Part shown: positions 17,268-27,381 of the stretch, in pieces | How the letters are laid out: every line of letters begins with the position of its first letter | Numbering within the stretch: the first letter of the stretch is position 1 | Origin: Culturomica massiliensis | GTDB taxonomy: Bacteria > Bacteroidota > Bacteroidia > Bacteroidales > Marinifilaceae | Assembly (NCBI RefSeq): GCF_900091655.1 | Contig: NZ_LT594621.1 | Span: 620,001 to 684,000, forward strand | Reading direction: 5' to 3' | Length of the DNA stretch: 64,000 nucleotides | Position numbers and translations under genes: made by a program | The notes under the pieces: model-generated | What the model was told of the DNA's origin: nothing | The model's input: the letters and a program-made list of their open reading frames with translations, nothing else | The model's database searches: none

Positions 17268-18419
17268 ATGGATTTGGAAGAAATATACCGTTTGGCTGTG
17301 GATTTTCGCCGTTATTTTCACCGGAAACCGGAAGTAGCAGAACAGGAATACGAAACACAGGCTTATATTACCGATGTGTTGCAACGTTATGGGATTGCGT
17401 ATACAACTGTCGGTACGGGAATTATTGCCCGTGTGGGGCAAGGGGCACTTTGTGTCGCTTTACGGGGAGAGATGGATGCTTTACGGGTGAAGGAAGCGAC
17501 CGGTTTGCCTTTTGCTTCTGAAAACGAAGGGGTGATGCATGCCTGTGGGCATGATATGCATTTGGCGATGGTGTTGGCGGTGACGATAGCTTTAAAGCAA
17601 CAGGAACCGCTGTTACAAAAAACCGTGAAAATCGTTTTTCAACCGAGTGAGGAAAAGCGTCCCGGCGGTGCCCGTCTGTTGTTGCCTGAATTATTGAAAG
17701 ATCCGGTGCCCCGGGCGATTTTTGCGCAGCATGTTTATCCCGGTTTACCGACGGGGTACGTGGGAGTGCGTTCCGGTGCTTTTTTCGCTTCTTCGGATAA
17801 TATTATTTTCTCAGTAGAGGGAAAAGGAACCCATGCGGCGATGCCCCAGAACGGTTCGGACCCGATTTTGGCAACGGCCTGTCTGATTCAGTTTTACCAG
17901 ACGTTGGTGACGAAATTCCGTAATCCGCTTACACCTGCCGTAGTTTCTGTGACTTCCGTACACGGAGGCACTGCTAACAACGTAATTCCTGACCGGGTGG
18001 ATGTCAAAGGAACGGTACGTACACACGATAATGAATTACGGGACCGGATTTTTGAGTTGATAGATGAGAAGTCGGAAGCGATCTGCGGACTTTACGGATG
18101 TCGGTTTAAACGGGATAAAACGATGAACGGTCTGCCTGTGCTGATGAATGACCGGCTGCTGACAGAACAATTTGTCGGGAGAGCCGGATATCTTTTGGGA
18201 CAGGAACATGTCCGTCTGATGGAACCTTTGACTTTGGGAGAAGATTTCGCTATTTATCTGCAATCGATACCCGGTGTGATGTGGGTGTTGGGGGTGTGTC
18301 CGCCGATACAGGATGCGATGCCTCCCTTGCATAATCCCGGTTTTTCTCCGGATGAAGAAGCTATGCGCACAGGCATTGTGATGTTGCTGGATTGTGTGAA
18401 TCGTTTTCCGGTGAATTAA
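17268..18419 (+). CDS. M20D-family amidohydrolase/peptidase
   Basis: This 383-residue metal-dependent amidohydrolase is of the hippurate/IAA-amino acid hydrolase type, removing acyl groups from amino acids or small peptides. Metal ligands are seen in HACGHDMHLAM, the catalytic glutamates in QPSEEKRPGG, the dimer-domain histidine in SVHGGTANNVIPD, and the late motif GEDFAIYL. The ATG at 17268 is preferred over the TTG at 17262. There is no signal peptide, so it is cytoplasmic. Confidence 0.9.
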   Translation: MDLEEIYRLAVDFRRYFHRKPEVAEQEYETQAYITDVLQRYGIAYTTVGTGIIARVGQGALCVALRGEMDALRVKEATGLPFASENEGVMHACGHDMHLAMVLAVTIALKQQEPLLQKTVKIVFQPSEEKRPGGARLLLPELLKDPVPRAIFAQHVYPGLPTGYVGVRSGAFFASSDNIIFSVEGKGTHAAMPQNGSDPILATACLIQFYQTLVTKFRNPLTPAVVSVTSVHGGTANNVIPDRVDVKGTVRTHDNELRDRIFELIDEKSEAICGLYGCRFKRDKTMNGLPVLMNDRLLTEQFVGRAGYLLGQEHVRLMEPLTLGEDFAIYLQSIPGVMWVLGVCPPIQDAMPPLHNPGFSPDEEAMRTGIVMLLDCVNRFPVN

Positions 18420-18456
18420 TCGGGTATTTCTTTTCGTCAGACCGTCGGGAATTTTA

Positions 18457-18464
18457 TACCTTTG
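18457..18464 (+). promoter_or_regulatory. Candidate promoter of the DUF4153 gene
   Basis: TACCTTTG matches TAnnTTTG exactly, 22 bp before the ATG at 18487. No clear -33 element. Confidence 0.5.
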
Positions 18465-18486
18465 GGCCCGTCTAAAATATTGCATT

Positions 18487-20145
18487 ATGTTTATAAAGTT
18501 TAAAAAAATCCGGGAAAGGTTCCGGAAGGCTGTCGTATTTTCGCCGGTGGAAGCCGTTGTTTCGTCGGTGTATTTTCTTACAGCCGTTGTCAGTTATTAT
18601 CAGCATATCGGTTATGATGATTTTCTGGGATCTTTTCCCATCTGCTTTTGCCTGATTTATGCTGTGAACAGGTTTAGCAGGGGAACCGGATGGCGTTGGC
18701 TGTATTATATATCGGTTTTGAGTATCGGGGGATTTTGGGCCTGGAATTTACGACTGACGGATTCGATATACTGGATAACTCTGATTGTCAGTCAATTGTT
18801 GGTATTATTGAGTGCGCGAGCTGCGGATAATGATGCTTTTGTCCGGAATGGCTTGTGTTATGTCCGGAATATGGTGGCGGCGACGGTATTGGCTCTGGTG
18901 GGCTGGTTGCTGGCCTGGGCGATTTATGCTTCGGTGACGTATATTTTCGATTTGTCTGCGAATTATCGTATAATGGTGTACATCAGTCAGGGTGTCTGGT
19001 TTATGGTGGCGCCGATATTGTTTTTAATGTTCGGTATACGTCAGAACCAGGAATTCATAGCCAATTCCTTTTTGGACGTTTTGTTGAATTTTATCGTTAC
19101 TCCGGCATTGATGATCTACAATTTGATTTTGTATCTGTATTTTGTAAAAATTGCCGTGGTGTGGTCGTTGCCGAAAGGGGGAGTTGCCTATATGGTTCTG
19201 GCCTTTATACTTTTATTGCTGGCGGTAAAGTCCATACAGCCTGTGTTACGCCGCCGGTATTACGATTGGTATTATCGTTTTTTCAGTTTGTGGGTGGTGT
19301 TGCCTCTGGCGATGTTGTGGATCAGTGTACTGTTCCGGGTAGGTGAGTATGGCTGGACGGAATGGAGGGTTTATCTGATGCTGTCTGCGTGTATGGCTAC
19401 CTTTACGGCGGTGTTATTTATGATTCCCCGCTGGAGTAACTACAAATGGGTGGTATTGGGGGTTTTGGCGACGCTTGCCGTATTTACCTATATTCCGGGA
19501 ATAAATGCGGGTGATTTGGGTTTGCGTTCTCAGGAGAACCGGATCAGGACGGTATTGTATCCGGAAACGGGAGAAAGATGGAATGACGGTACCGACTCGG
19601 TGGTTTCGGCCCGGTATATGATGTTGTATAATTCTTCCAGGTATGTTCAAAGTCGCAAAAGTGCTGAATATATGCGGGAGCGTTTCGGATTCGATTGCGA
19701 GTATCTGGAAGAGAATATTCCCGAAAAGGTGAAAGACGATTGGGGATGGAATGGTGTTGACGATGAAATGTTATATCTGGTGTATCCTTACGGTGCGACG
19801 TTTGATATCAGCGGGTTCGACAGTTTGCGGCAGATTCTCAATAATGCAGTCGGGGGAGGTGTGTATTATGAATTTGAGGACAACAGATTCCGGCTTATCA
19901 GCCGATCGGATACGTTGGTAGATGTAGATATTCATTTTTTGCTGAAAGAAAAGCTGGCAGAAGTAGGGGTAGATACGACCGGCGGTTTGTCGCAGGAACA
20001 GGTCGGGGAGTTTCACGAATTTTTGTGTACGTACGATATCGGCAGGCTGCGGGTTATTTTTGGGGAAATCTGTATCGATGAGAAAGATATGGCAATTATC
20101 AGCCTTTCGCCCAGGTTTTTGTTGACGCGGAAGAAGATGAAATAA
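18487..20145 (+). CDS. DUF4153 membrane protein
   Basis: This is a 552-residue protein. The first 340 residues contain about ten hydrophobic segments, and the remainder is a soluble domain of about 190 residues. The N-terminal part resembles DUF4153, a family of uncharacterised Bacteroidetes membrane proteins. No catalytic motif is visible and no function can be given. The neighbours are a hydrolase and a di-haem peroxidase, which give no clue. Confidence 0.75.
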   Translation: MFIKFKKIRERFRKAVVFSPVEAVVSSVYFLTAVVSYYQHIGYDDFLGSFPICFCLIYAVNRFSRGTGWRWLYYISVLSIGGFWAWNLRLTDSIYWITLIVSQLLVLLSARAADNDAFVRNGLCYVRNMVAATVLALVGWLLAWAIYASVTYIFDLSANYRIMVYISQGVWFMVAPILFLMFGIRQNQEFIANSFLDVLLNFIVTPALMIYNLILYLYFVKIAVVWSLPKGGVAYMVLAFILLLLAVKSIQPVLRRRYYDWYYRFFSLWVVLPLAMLWISVLFRVGEYGWTEWRVYLMLSACMATFTAVLFMIPRWSNYKWVVLGVLATLAVFTYIPGINAGDLGLRSQENRIRTVLYPETGERWNDGTDSVVSARYMMLYNSSRYVQSRKSAEYMRERFGFDCEYLEENIPEKVKDDWGWNGVDDEMLYLVYPYGATFDISGFDSLRQILNNAVGGGVYYEFEDNRFRLISRSDTLVDVDIHFLLKEKLAEVGVDTTGGLSQEQVGEFHEFLCTYDIGRLRVIFGEICIDEKDMAIISLSPRFLLTRKKMK

Positions 20146-20157
20146 GTGGGAAGGGGG

Positions 20158-20241
20158 ATTTTTGATTTTTGATTTACGATTTACGATTTACGATTTTTGA
20201 TTTGCGATTGCGATTTCAGATTTTTGATTTACGATTTTGAT
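20158..20241. repeat. Heptad-like simple repeat GATTTAC/GATTTTT
   Basis: An 84-bp run made of 7-8-bp units GATTTAC, GATTTTT and GATTGC lies between two convergent genes. The same kind of repeat occurs at 38804-38868 (as AATCTACAATTTA), 55723-55755 and 63052-63084, each at or near a gene end. The role is unknown. Confidence 0.8.
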
Positions 20242-20317
20242 AGGTCTGCGGATTTCGCCGGTATGTACGGGTTATTCATTAGGAGTATATCGGCGAAATC
20301 TGCAGGTTATATTCCGG

Positions 20318-21394
20318 TTATTCATCGGTGAGTAGCAGCAGGAAAGTTACGATAGCCGCTTCTTCTTCGGGGCTGAGGCCGAGATTACCCAATTCGTCAT
20401 AGTTAACGGTTGCAGGGTATTCGGCCGGTGGAAATTCATTGCTTACATCGCGTACGTTGTAGAAATGTACGATCTCTTCCAACGTTTTGAAGTAACCGTT
20501 GTGGCCGTAAGGTGCGGTAAGGGCGATATTACGTAATGTCGGTACCCGGAATTTTCCGTTTTCGGTGCTGTCGTTGACGATGGCTCCCAGGCCCAGGTCG
20601 ATATAGGACTCACCCTGGATGTTGTATTCGGCCGGCAGGGTGAAATAAGGGTTTTCCGGATTACGCGGGATGCCCAGGTTGTCGTACGTATGATCGGTAA
20701 ATAGTACTTTTCCGGCTTTCGGATCGGGAGTCAGTATATGGCATTCGGCGCATAATGCTTTTTTCTCGAATAGTTCCAATCCTTCTTTTTCTTGCTTTGT
20801 CAGGTGGTATTTTCCGGCCAGATAAGCGTCGTATTTGGAAGAAAACGGATTTACTTCCGCCGAACTTTGATAGGCTGCCAGAGCATCGGTGATGTGGGCG
20901 TAGAGGGTGTCACTGTTATCCGTTTCGCCGTATATGGCCGTCAGTTCCGGGTAATAAGGAGCTTGTCTTATTTTTCGGGTAATCATAAGGTGGTCGGTGT
21001 TGCCCATTTCCAGCGGATTGACAAAAGGCTGGCCGGCTTGTGCCTGCAGGTCGTTGACGCGCCCGTCCCAGAACAGACCGCCTATATAGGTTTCTTCTTC
21101 CTGGTCGTAAGATAGTGCAGGGACAAATGACGAATAACAGATTGTCATGGAATTGCGGTTGCTGAACAGACCTTTGACGGCTCCTTCCGAAATAGGACGG
21201 GAAAGGGTGTCGGCAAACCCGTTGGCGGGGGTATGGCAGGTGGCACAGGATTGTCCCGGCGGGTTTGATAAGGCCGTGTCGAAAAAGATCAGTTTACCTA
21301 ACTGTTCTTTGGGGGTAAGCTTACGGGGCTGCTCTTCCCGGCATGCGCTTAGCAAAACGAACAGGCAGCATAAAAGTATATAGGAATTTCTCAT
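20318..21394 (-). CDS. Di-haem cytochrome c peroxidase (MauG/CCP family) lipoprotein
   Basis: This is a 358-residue periplasmic enzyme reducing hydrogen peroxide with electrons from c-type cytochromes. Two haem-binding CxxCH motifs are present: SCATCHTP near residue 52 and CAECHILT near residue 215. The N-terminus (YILLCCLFVLLSAC) is a lipoprotein signal with a lipobox cysteine, so it is membrane-anchored. The length is usual. Its own stop lies close to the heptad repeat. Confidence 0.92.
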   Translation of the reverse strand: MRNSYILLCCLFVLLSACREEQPRKLTPKEQLGKLIFFDTALSNPPGQSCATCHTPANGFADTLSRPISEGAVKGLFSNRNSMTICYSSFVPALSYDQEEETYIGGLFWDGRVNDLQAQAGQPFVNPLEMGNTDHLMITRKIRQAPYYPELTAIYGETDNSDTLYAHITDALAAYQSSAEVNPFSSKYDAYLAGKYHLTKQEKEGLELFEKKALCAECHILTPDPKAGKVLFTDHTYDNLGIPRNPENPYFTLPAEYNIQGESYIDLGLGAIVNDSTENGKFRVPTLRNIALTAPYGHNGYFKTLEEIVHFYNVRDVSNEFPPAEYPATVNYDELGNLGLSPEEEAAIVTFLLLLTDE

Positions 21395-21541
21395 GTCGGT
21401 TTATTTTCCGTAAAAATAGATTGAAAAAATAAAATATCCAAAATGGAAAGGGTGAGAACGATAATTTTAAAAAATTATTGTATAACTTCGAAAGCTATTT
21501 TCTTTCTTCTTTTATAAAGAAATGAGCTTAACTACGGCTAT

Positions 21542-22771
21542 ATGAAAAAACGATTTTTCTTTCTGTGTTGTTTTGGCCTCTGTTTTTTGCTGGGAGGCTT
21601 TATGGTTTGCCACTGGCAAAGCGGAATGGCTCAGACTCAGCAGGATCGTTTACAAACGGCTTTGAAGCAGGTGAGAGGTGTTTTTGATGATGTGGTACGG
21701 GTGATGGGACTTTCCGATTATCCGAAAGCGGTGGAGTTGTCGTATCAATTACTGGGACAAATCGAAGATGAGCCGGCTTTTAAACCCTATATTAAAAAGC
21801 AATTGAAAAGCCGGGTATATTATAATTTGGCTTGTGCCTATGCGTTGGCCGGAGAAAGAAAGAAGGCCGCAGAGGTTTTGGGTGAATCACTGGAAAACGG
21901 TTTCGACGATTATGAACACATCATGACGGATACGGACTTGAATCCCATCCGCGAAGAGGCTGAATTTAAAAAATTATTGCAGGGATTGCGTCAGAGCCGG
22001 GATTATGTGACTATGTTGCAAAAGGCTTTCTATACGGGCGTATCGTTTTCTGATACGTTGCGTTTTACTTATCAGCCGGAGGATGATCCGGAGTTGGCAG
22101 AGATCCGGAAATATTTTAATCTGGATAGTATTGCCGGGGAGGGAGATGAGATCAGCCGGATAAAGAATTTATTGGCATGGGTGCATAATGCCGTAAGGCA
22201 TGATGGGAATTCGTATAGTCCGGAACAGCGGAATGCCATTGATTTGATCCGGATTTGCCGGACGGAAAACCGGGGGATCAATTGCCGGATGATGGCTATT
22301 ATCCTGAACGAATGTTATCTGGCTATGGGATTTCCTTCCCGTTTTGTAACCTGTTTGCCGAAATCAGAGACCGATACTGATTGTCATGTCATTACCATCG
22401 TATATTCGCGCATGCTGCACAAATGGATTTGGATGGACCCTACTTTTAAGGCTTACGTATCGGATGAAGACGGGATGTTACTGGGGATTGCGGAAGTCCG
22501 GGAAAGACTGGTGATGGGAAAACCTTTGGTGCTGAATGAGGATGCCAATTGGAATAACCGTACCCGGCAAACGAAGGAAAGCTATCTGGACCGGTATATG
22601 GCAAAAAATCTGTATTGGTTCGAATGTACGAAAGACAGCCGGAGAGATGTGGAGTCGGTGGATGGTAGGCCTTCGGAATATGTGAGCTTGTTACCTAAAG
22701 ATTTCAGACATAAATATGCTTCCGGATACATGACTTCAAATCCGGATTACTTTTGGCAAACTCCTGAATAG
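21542..22771 (+). CDS. Secreted transglutaminase-like protein
   Basis: This is a 409-residue protein with a signal peptide (FFLCCFGLCFLLGGFMVCHW). Residues about 40-150 look like helical TPR-type repeats (YYNLACAYALAGERKKAAEVL). A transglutaminase-like core follows, with the cysteine in NRGINCRMMAII, the histidine in TDCHVITIVYS and the aspartate in WIWMDPTFK. It probably acts in the envelope as a peptidase or structural homologue; the substrate is unknown. The start of the M13 peptidase gene lies 42 bp downstream, so they may be co-transcribed. Confidence 0.75.
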   Translation: MKKRFFFLCCFGLCFLLGGFMVCHWQSGMAQTQQDRLQTALKQVRGVFDDVVRVMGLSDYPKAVELSYQLLGQIEDEPAFKPYIKKQLKSRVYYNLACAYALAGERKKAAEVLGESLENGFDDYEHIMTDTDLNPIREEAEFKKLLQGLRQSRDYVTMLQKAFYTGVSFSDTLRFTYQPEDDPELAEIRKYFNLDSIAGEGDEISRIKNLLAWVHNAVRHDGNSYSPEQRNAIDLIRICRTENRGINCRMMAIILNECYLAMGFPSRFVTCLPKSETDTDCHVITIVYSRMLHKWIWMDPTFKAYVSDEDGMLLGIAEVRERLVMGKPLVLNEDANWNNRTRQTKESYLDRYMAKNLYWFECTKDSRRDVESVDGRPSEYVSLLPKDFRHKYASGYMTSNPDYFWQTPE

Positions 22772-22812
22772 TGGAATTATTCAGAAAAAGATACGTTAAA
22801 TTTCTAAATGAT

Positions 22813-24840
22813 ATGAACACAAAATTGTATTTACCTGTGCTTGCATTGGCTTTGACTACGGTTGCCTGTGGAGGCGGAAAAAAAGATGTTGCCGGTATTG
22901 ATCCGGCGAATTTGGATACTACGGTTATGCCGGGTACCGATTTTTACCAATATGCCTGTGGCGGATGGATGAAAGCTCATCCGTTGACGGCTGAATATGC
23001 CCGTTTCGGATCGTTCGACCTGTTAGCAGAGAACAATCGGGAGCAATTGAAATCGTTGATCGGGGAGTTGGCTGCCAAACCGGAAGCCCCGGGGAGCGTA
23101 GCCCAGAAGATCGGAGACCTTTATAATGTAGCTATGGATTCGGTGAAATTGAATGCCGACGGGGTGGAACCGATCCGGGGAGAACTGGAAAAGATCGCTG
23201 CGATAACGGATGTAAAAGAGATGTCGGAGATTGTGGCGGAGATGCGCCGTAAAGGATTCGATGCCTATTTTGTACTTGGTGTCGGGGCAGATGAAAAGAA
23301 CAGTGCGATGAATATTGTATATGCTTACCAAAGCGGGATGAGTCTGGGCGAGCGGGAGTATTATCTGGATAACGACGATCATACCAGAGAGATTCGGGAG
23401 AAATACCGGGAACATGTCGCCAATATGTTCCGTCTGGCCGGGTTTACGGACGAGGAAGCCCGGAAGGATGCCGATGCTGTTTTGAAGGTGGAAACGATGT
23501 TGGCTGAAGCGGCTTACGATAACGTAAAGTTACGTGATCCTCAGGCGAATTACCACAAGATGAAGGTGACCGATCTGAAGCGGGAAGTTCCCGGTATCGA
23601 CTGGGATGTATATCTGGCTGCTGCCGGGTTGGGAGGCATAGAAGAACTGAATGTCGGACAGCCGGAAGTTTTAAAGGCTGTTGCCGATATCTGGAACAAA
23701 TTGCCTTTAAACGAACAGAAAGCGTATCTGCAATGGAAGGTGCTTGATGAAGCCGGTTCTTATCTGAGCGATGCCTTTGCTGCCGAGAGTTTCGATTTTT
23801 ACGGTAAAACCTTGTCGGGACAGCAGCAGATCAAGCCGCGTTGGAAGAGAGCTGTCGGGACGGTGAACGGTGTACTCGGTGAAGCTGTCGGACAAATGTA
23901 TGTGGAGAAATATTTCCCGGCTGCTGCTAAGGAGCGCATGACCGCATTGGTGGCTAATTTACAGTCGGCTTTGGGAGAGCGCATTAAAAATTTGACCTGG
24001 ATGAGCGAGGAAACCAAGGCGAAGGCTCTGGAAAAACTCTCGACTATTTATGTGAAGGTGGGATATCCCAACAAATGGCGTGACTATTCAGGATTGGAAA
24101 TTAAGGATGATTCCTACTGGGGAAATATCATGCGTTCGAATGAATTCGATTATAATTATATGATCGCTGACGCCGGTAAACCGGTTGACCGGGATCGCTG
24201 GTTTATGACCCCGCAGACGGTAAACGCCTATTATAATCCGACGACGAATGAAATCTGTTTCCCTGCCGGTATTTTGCAATATCCGTTTTTCGATATGAAT
24301 GCAGATGATGCCTTTAATTACGGGGCTATCGGTGTTGTGATCGGACACGAGATGACCCACGGATTCGACGACCAGGGACGGCAGTACGATAAGGAAGGGA
24401 ATCTGGCCGACTGGTGGACGGAGACCGATGCCGTTAATTTCGGGGCCGGTACCCAAAAACTGGTAAATCACTTCGATAGTATTGAGGTGTTACCGGGATT
24501 GTTTGCCAACGGTAAGTTGACTTTGGGAGAGAATATAGCTGACCACGGAGGTTTACAGGTGGCTTATACGGCATTTAAGGAAGCTACTGCCGGTAAAGAG
24601 TTGCCGGTTATCGACGGATTTACGCCCGAACAACGTTTCTTCCTGGCTTATGCCAATGTATGGGCAGGGAATATCCGGGATGAGCAAATCCGGGTACAGA
24701 CGAAATCCGATCCTCATTCATTGGGACGCTGGCGGGTGAACGGTGCGCTTCCGCATATCAATGCCTGGTATGAAGCTTTCGGTATTCAGGAAGGTGATCC
24801 GTTGTATCTGGCTCCGGAAAAACGGGCTGTTATCTGGTAG
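22813..24840 (+). CDS. M13-family zinc metallopeptidase (PepO/neprilysin type), lipoprotein
   Basis: This is a 675-residue peptidase cleaving small peptides, anchored in the envelope. The lipoprotein signal ends LALTTVACGGG. The zinc site is VIGHEMTHGFDDQG with the third ligand in GENIADHGGL; NAYYNPTTNEICFPAG is the substrate-binding motif and the C-terminus has CxW-like ending RAVIW. The length matches the family. The ATG at 22813 is chosen over the GTG at 22771 because it gives a proper signal sequence. Confidence 0.95.
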   Translation: MNTKLYLPVLALALTTVACGGGKKDVAGIDPANLDTTVMPGTDFYQYACGGWMKAHPLTAEYARFGSFDLLAENNREQLKSLIGELAAKPEAPGSVAQKIGDLYNVAMDSVKLNADGVEPIRGELEKIAAITDVKEMSEIVAEMRRKGFDAYFVLGVGADEKNSAMNIVYAYQSGMSLGEREYYLDNDDHTREIREKYREHVANMFRLAGFTDEEARKDADAVLKVETMLAEAAYDNVKLRDPQANYHKMKVTDLKREVPGIDWDVYLAAAGLGGIEELNVGQPEVLKAVADIWNKLPLNEQKAYLQWKVLDEAGSYLSDAFAAESFDFYGKTLSGQQQIKPRWKRAVGTVNGVLGEAVGQMYVEKYFPAAAKERMTALVANLQSALGERIKNLTWMSEETKAKALEKLSTIYVKVGYPNKWRDYSGLEIKDDSYWGNIMRSNEFDYNYMIADAGKPVDRDRWFMTPQTVNAYYNPTTNEICFPAGILQYPFFDMNADDAFNYGAIGVVIGHEMTHGFDDQGRQYDKEGNLADWWTETDAVNFGAGTQKLVNHFDSIEVLPGLFANGKLTLGENIADHGGLQVAYTAFKEATAGKELPVIDGFTPEQRFFLAYANVWAGNIRDEQIRVQTKSDPHSLGRWRVNGALPHINAWYEAFGIQEGDPLYLAPEKRAVIW

Positions 24841-24862
24841 TCCGCAATGTATTAATGATTTG

Positions 24863-24900
24863 AACGGCTGTCTGAAATTTCCAGGCAGCCGTTTTATTTT
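24863..24900. terminator. Bidirectional rho-independent terminator
   Basis: Arms AACGGCTGTCTG and CAGGCAGCCGTT form a 12-bp stem with one G-U pair, followed by TTATTTTT. It lies between the convergent M13 peptidase and MATE genes and can serve both. Confidence 0.8.
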
Positions 24901-24906
24901 TGAAAA

Positions 24907-26259
24907 TCAGGCTTTGTTGAGTTTTTTCAATGCTTTTATCAGGAATATGGAACTGATGGCTCCGGCCAGCAGGTCGGAGATAGGATTGGCAAACCATACT
25001 CCGTCGAGGTGATAAAATCGGGGAAGCAGGTATAGGATCGGTATCAGGATAATCACCTGGCGAAGCAGGGAGAGAAAAGCGGCGATGCCTGCCTTACCGA
25101 TGGATTGATAGTAGCTGCCGATAATGATTTGAAAACCAACGACCGGAAAAAAGAGCGTAAATATCCGCAAGCCTTTCCGTCCGAGTTCGAATAGTTCCGG
25201 GTTATTGGTATTGAAAATCCGGACAATCTCTCCGGGCAATAGCTGTGTGAGTGCAAATCCGCCGAAGGAAATGAATGTGGCGGCATAGATACAGATGAGC
25301 AGGGTTTCTTTGACCCGTTTGTACTGCTCGGCTCCGAAGTTAAATCCGATGATGGGTTGTGATGCCATATTGATGGCTATGATGCTCATAACCAGTAATT
25401 GACCTACACTGTTGATGATGCCCATTGCTCCGACAGCCAGTTCTCCTCCGTAGCGGATCAATTGGGTGTTTAGCACGGCTTGCACGGCACTGGCCGCCAT
25501 TTGCATGGAGAAGGGCGCGAAGCCGATGGTGATGATGTTGTATATGATGTGGCTGTTCAGACGCAGGTTACTGAAATGCAGTTTAAGGGTAGAGCGTTTG
25601 CTGTAGAAATGGGCTACTACCCATATACAGAGTACGAATTGGGAAATGATGGTGGCGATGGCGGCACCTTTTACCCCCATACCGAAACCGAAAATGAAAA
25701 TCGGGTCGAGTACCGTGTTGGTACCGGCAGAAATAAAGAGGGAATACATCGCGGTTTTCGGATTGCCTTCGGCCCGGCAGGCATTGTTCAGGATAAATCC
25801 GATGTTGGCGAAGATATTGGCGAATAGGATGTATTCGAAATATTCCAGTGCATAGGGCATGGCTCCTTCTCCTTCTCCGAAAATTTTCAGCAGGGGATAC
25901 CGGTATATGTATCCGAATAGGGTCAGCAGAATGGAAATGATTATACCCAATGTGACGGCATTTCCCAGAACCCATTCGGCGCGTTTGTAGTCTCTTTTTC
26001 CCATATTGATGGAAATGCGGACATTGGCTCCGATGGCGACGAGCATAGCGAAGGCAAAGATAATCAGCATCAGGGGAAAGACGGCACTGAGTCCGGAAAG
26101 AGCCAGAGCATCGACGCCGCGACCGATAAATATACGGTCGACGATGTTGTACAATGCGTTGACGAGTACTCCTGTAAAAGCCGGAAGAAAATATTTCCAC
26201 AACAGGCGACGTATGCCCATTTCTTCCATTTCTTTTATGTTTTTTACCGCTCTGTCCAT
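24907..26259 (-). CDS. MATE-family efflux transporter
   Basis: This is a 450-residue inner-membrane multidrug and toxin extrusion carrier driven by an ion gradient. About 12 hydrophobic segments are visible. The two homologous halves both start with glycine- and proline-containing loops (YNIVDRIFIGRGVDALALSG and GMGVKGAAIATIISQF), as in the DinF/NorM group. No regulator is next to it, and drug specificity cannot be told. Confidence 0.92.
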   Translation of the reverse strand: MDRAVKNIKEMEEMGIRRLLWKYFLPAFTGVLVNALYNIVDRIFIGRGVDALALSGLSAVFPLMLIIFAFAMLVAIGANVRISINMGKRDYKRAEWVLGNAVTLGIIISILLTLFGYIYRYPLLKIFGEGEGAMPYALEYFEYILFANIFANIGFILNNACRAEGNPKTAMYSLFISAGTNTVLDPIFIFGFGMGVKGAAIATIISQFVLCIWVVAHFYSKRSTLKLHFSNLRLNSHIIYNIITIGFAPFSMQMAASAVQAVLNTQLIRYGGELAVGAMGIINSVGQLLVMSIIAINMASQPIIGFNFGAEQYKRVKETLLICIYAATFISFGGFALTQLLPGEIVRIFNTNNPELFELGRKGLRIFTLFFPVVGFQIIIGSYYQSIGKAGIAAFLSLLRQVIILIPILYLLPRFYHLDGVWFANPISDLLAGAISSIFLIKALKKLNKA

Positions 26260-26527
26260 ATTATGAGTTACGATACATTTATCTTTCCGGTGAGGATACA
26301 GGTTTTGCTGCCGACCGGTTAACGGGGCACCGGAATATATAGTAATTTTAAATTGTGTATATACTAACTTCGTATATAAAGTCGTTGATATCCATAAGAT
26401 TTTACGGATCCGGAGGCTTTATTTAAGTTTTTGATTTACGATAGATGACAGCAATTTTCGTTCCAATTGTGTATCGATCGTAAATAAAGAGGGCAACAGC
26501 CCTGAAAATATTTAAAGGGTCGCAACG

Positions 26528-27343
26528 CTAGTATTGTTCTTTTTCATTCGGGAAATCACCGCTTTTCACATCGGCAGCATAACGTCCGACGGCTTCGGTC
26601 ATTTCGTCAAAAAGATTGAGGTAACGGCGTAAAAAACGGGGCGAAAATTCTTTGTTGATACCGAGCATGTCGTGGATGACCAGTACCTGTCCGTCTACTC
26701 CGTTACCGGCACCGATACCGATTATCGGAATGGATAATTCGCGGGCCACCTGTTCGGCCAGGGCTGCCGGTATTTTTTCAAGCACAATACCGAAGCAGCC
26801 TGCTTCTTCCAGTAAATGAGCGTCTTCGATCAGCTTCTGGGCTTCGGCCTGTTCTTTGGCCCGAACGGAATAGGTACCGAATTTATGGATACTTTGTGGG
26901 GTCAGTCCCAGGTGTCCCATAACCGGTATGCCGGCTGAAAGTATGCGTTTGATGGATTCGACAACTTCAATACCGCCTTCGAGCTTTACGGCATCGGCTG
27001 CCGTTTCTTTCATGATCCGGATGGCAGAACAAAGGGCTTCTTTGCTGTTGCCCTGGTAGCTGCCGAAAGGCATGTCGACGACGACCAGGGCCCTTTTTAC
27101 ACCTTTTACTACAGAGGCACCGTGGTAAATCATCTGGTCGAGGGTAATGGGCAGGGTCGTTTCGTTACCGGCCATTACATTGGAAGCCGAGTCGCCTACC
27201 AGAATGACATCTATTCCGGCAGCATCGACAATGCGTGCCATAGAATAATCATAGGCGGTGAGCATACTTATTTTTTCTCCCCTTTGTTTCATTTCGTATA
27301 AAACGTGGGTAGTTACAATTTTTGCTTTAGATTCTACTGACAT
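26528..27343 (-). CDS. panB: 3-methyl-2-oxobutanoate hydroxymethyltransferase
   Basis: PanB makes ketopantoate from 2-oxoisovalerate and methylene-tetrahydrofolate, the first step to pantothenate and CoA. The 271-residue protein carries MLTAYDYSMARIVDAAGID near the start, the metal-binding LVGDSASNV, and the catalytic glutamate region GIVLEKIPA. The length is standard. It lies after psd at about 40 bp on the same strand, so it probably ends the ftsH-cdsA-psd transcript. Confidence 0.96.
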   Translation of the reverse strand: MSVESKAKIVTTHVLYEMKQRGEKISMLTAYDYSMARIVDAAGIDVILVGDSASNVMAGNETTLPITLDQMIYHGASVVKGVKRALVVVDMPFGSYQGNSKEALCSAIRIMKETAADAVKLEGGIEVVESIKRILSAGIPVMGHLGLTPQSIHKFGTYSVRAKEQAEAQKLIEDAHLLEEAGCFGIVLEKIPAALAEQVARELSIPIIGIGAGNGVDGQVLVIHDMLGINKEFSPRFLRRYLNLFDEMTEAVGRYAADVKSGDFPNEKEQY

Positions 27344-27381
27344 AGCTGAAATTGTTTAACGATCGGATGATTTCTCCGGTC

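Noticed and set aside
26340..26400. AT-rich near-palindrome GTATATAC...GTATATAA in the gap before the MATE gene
   Set aside because: Arms are short and AT-only, without a T-tract or matching copy elsewhere in the window.
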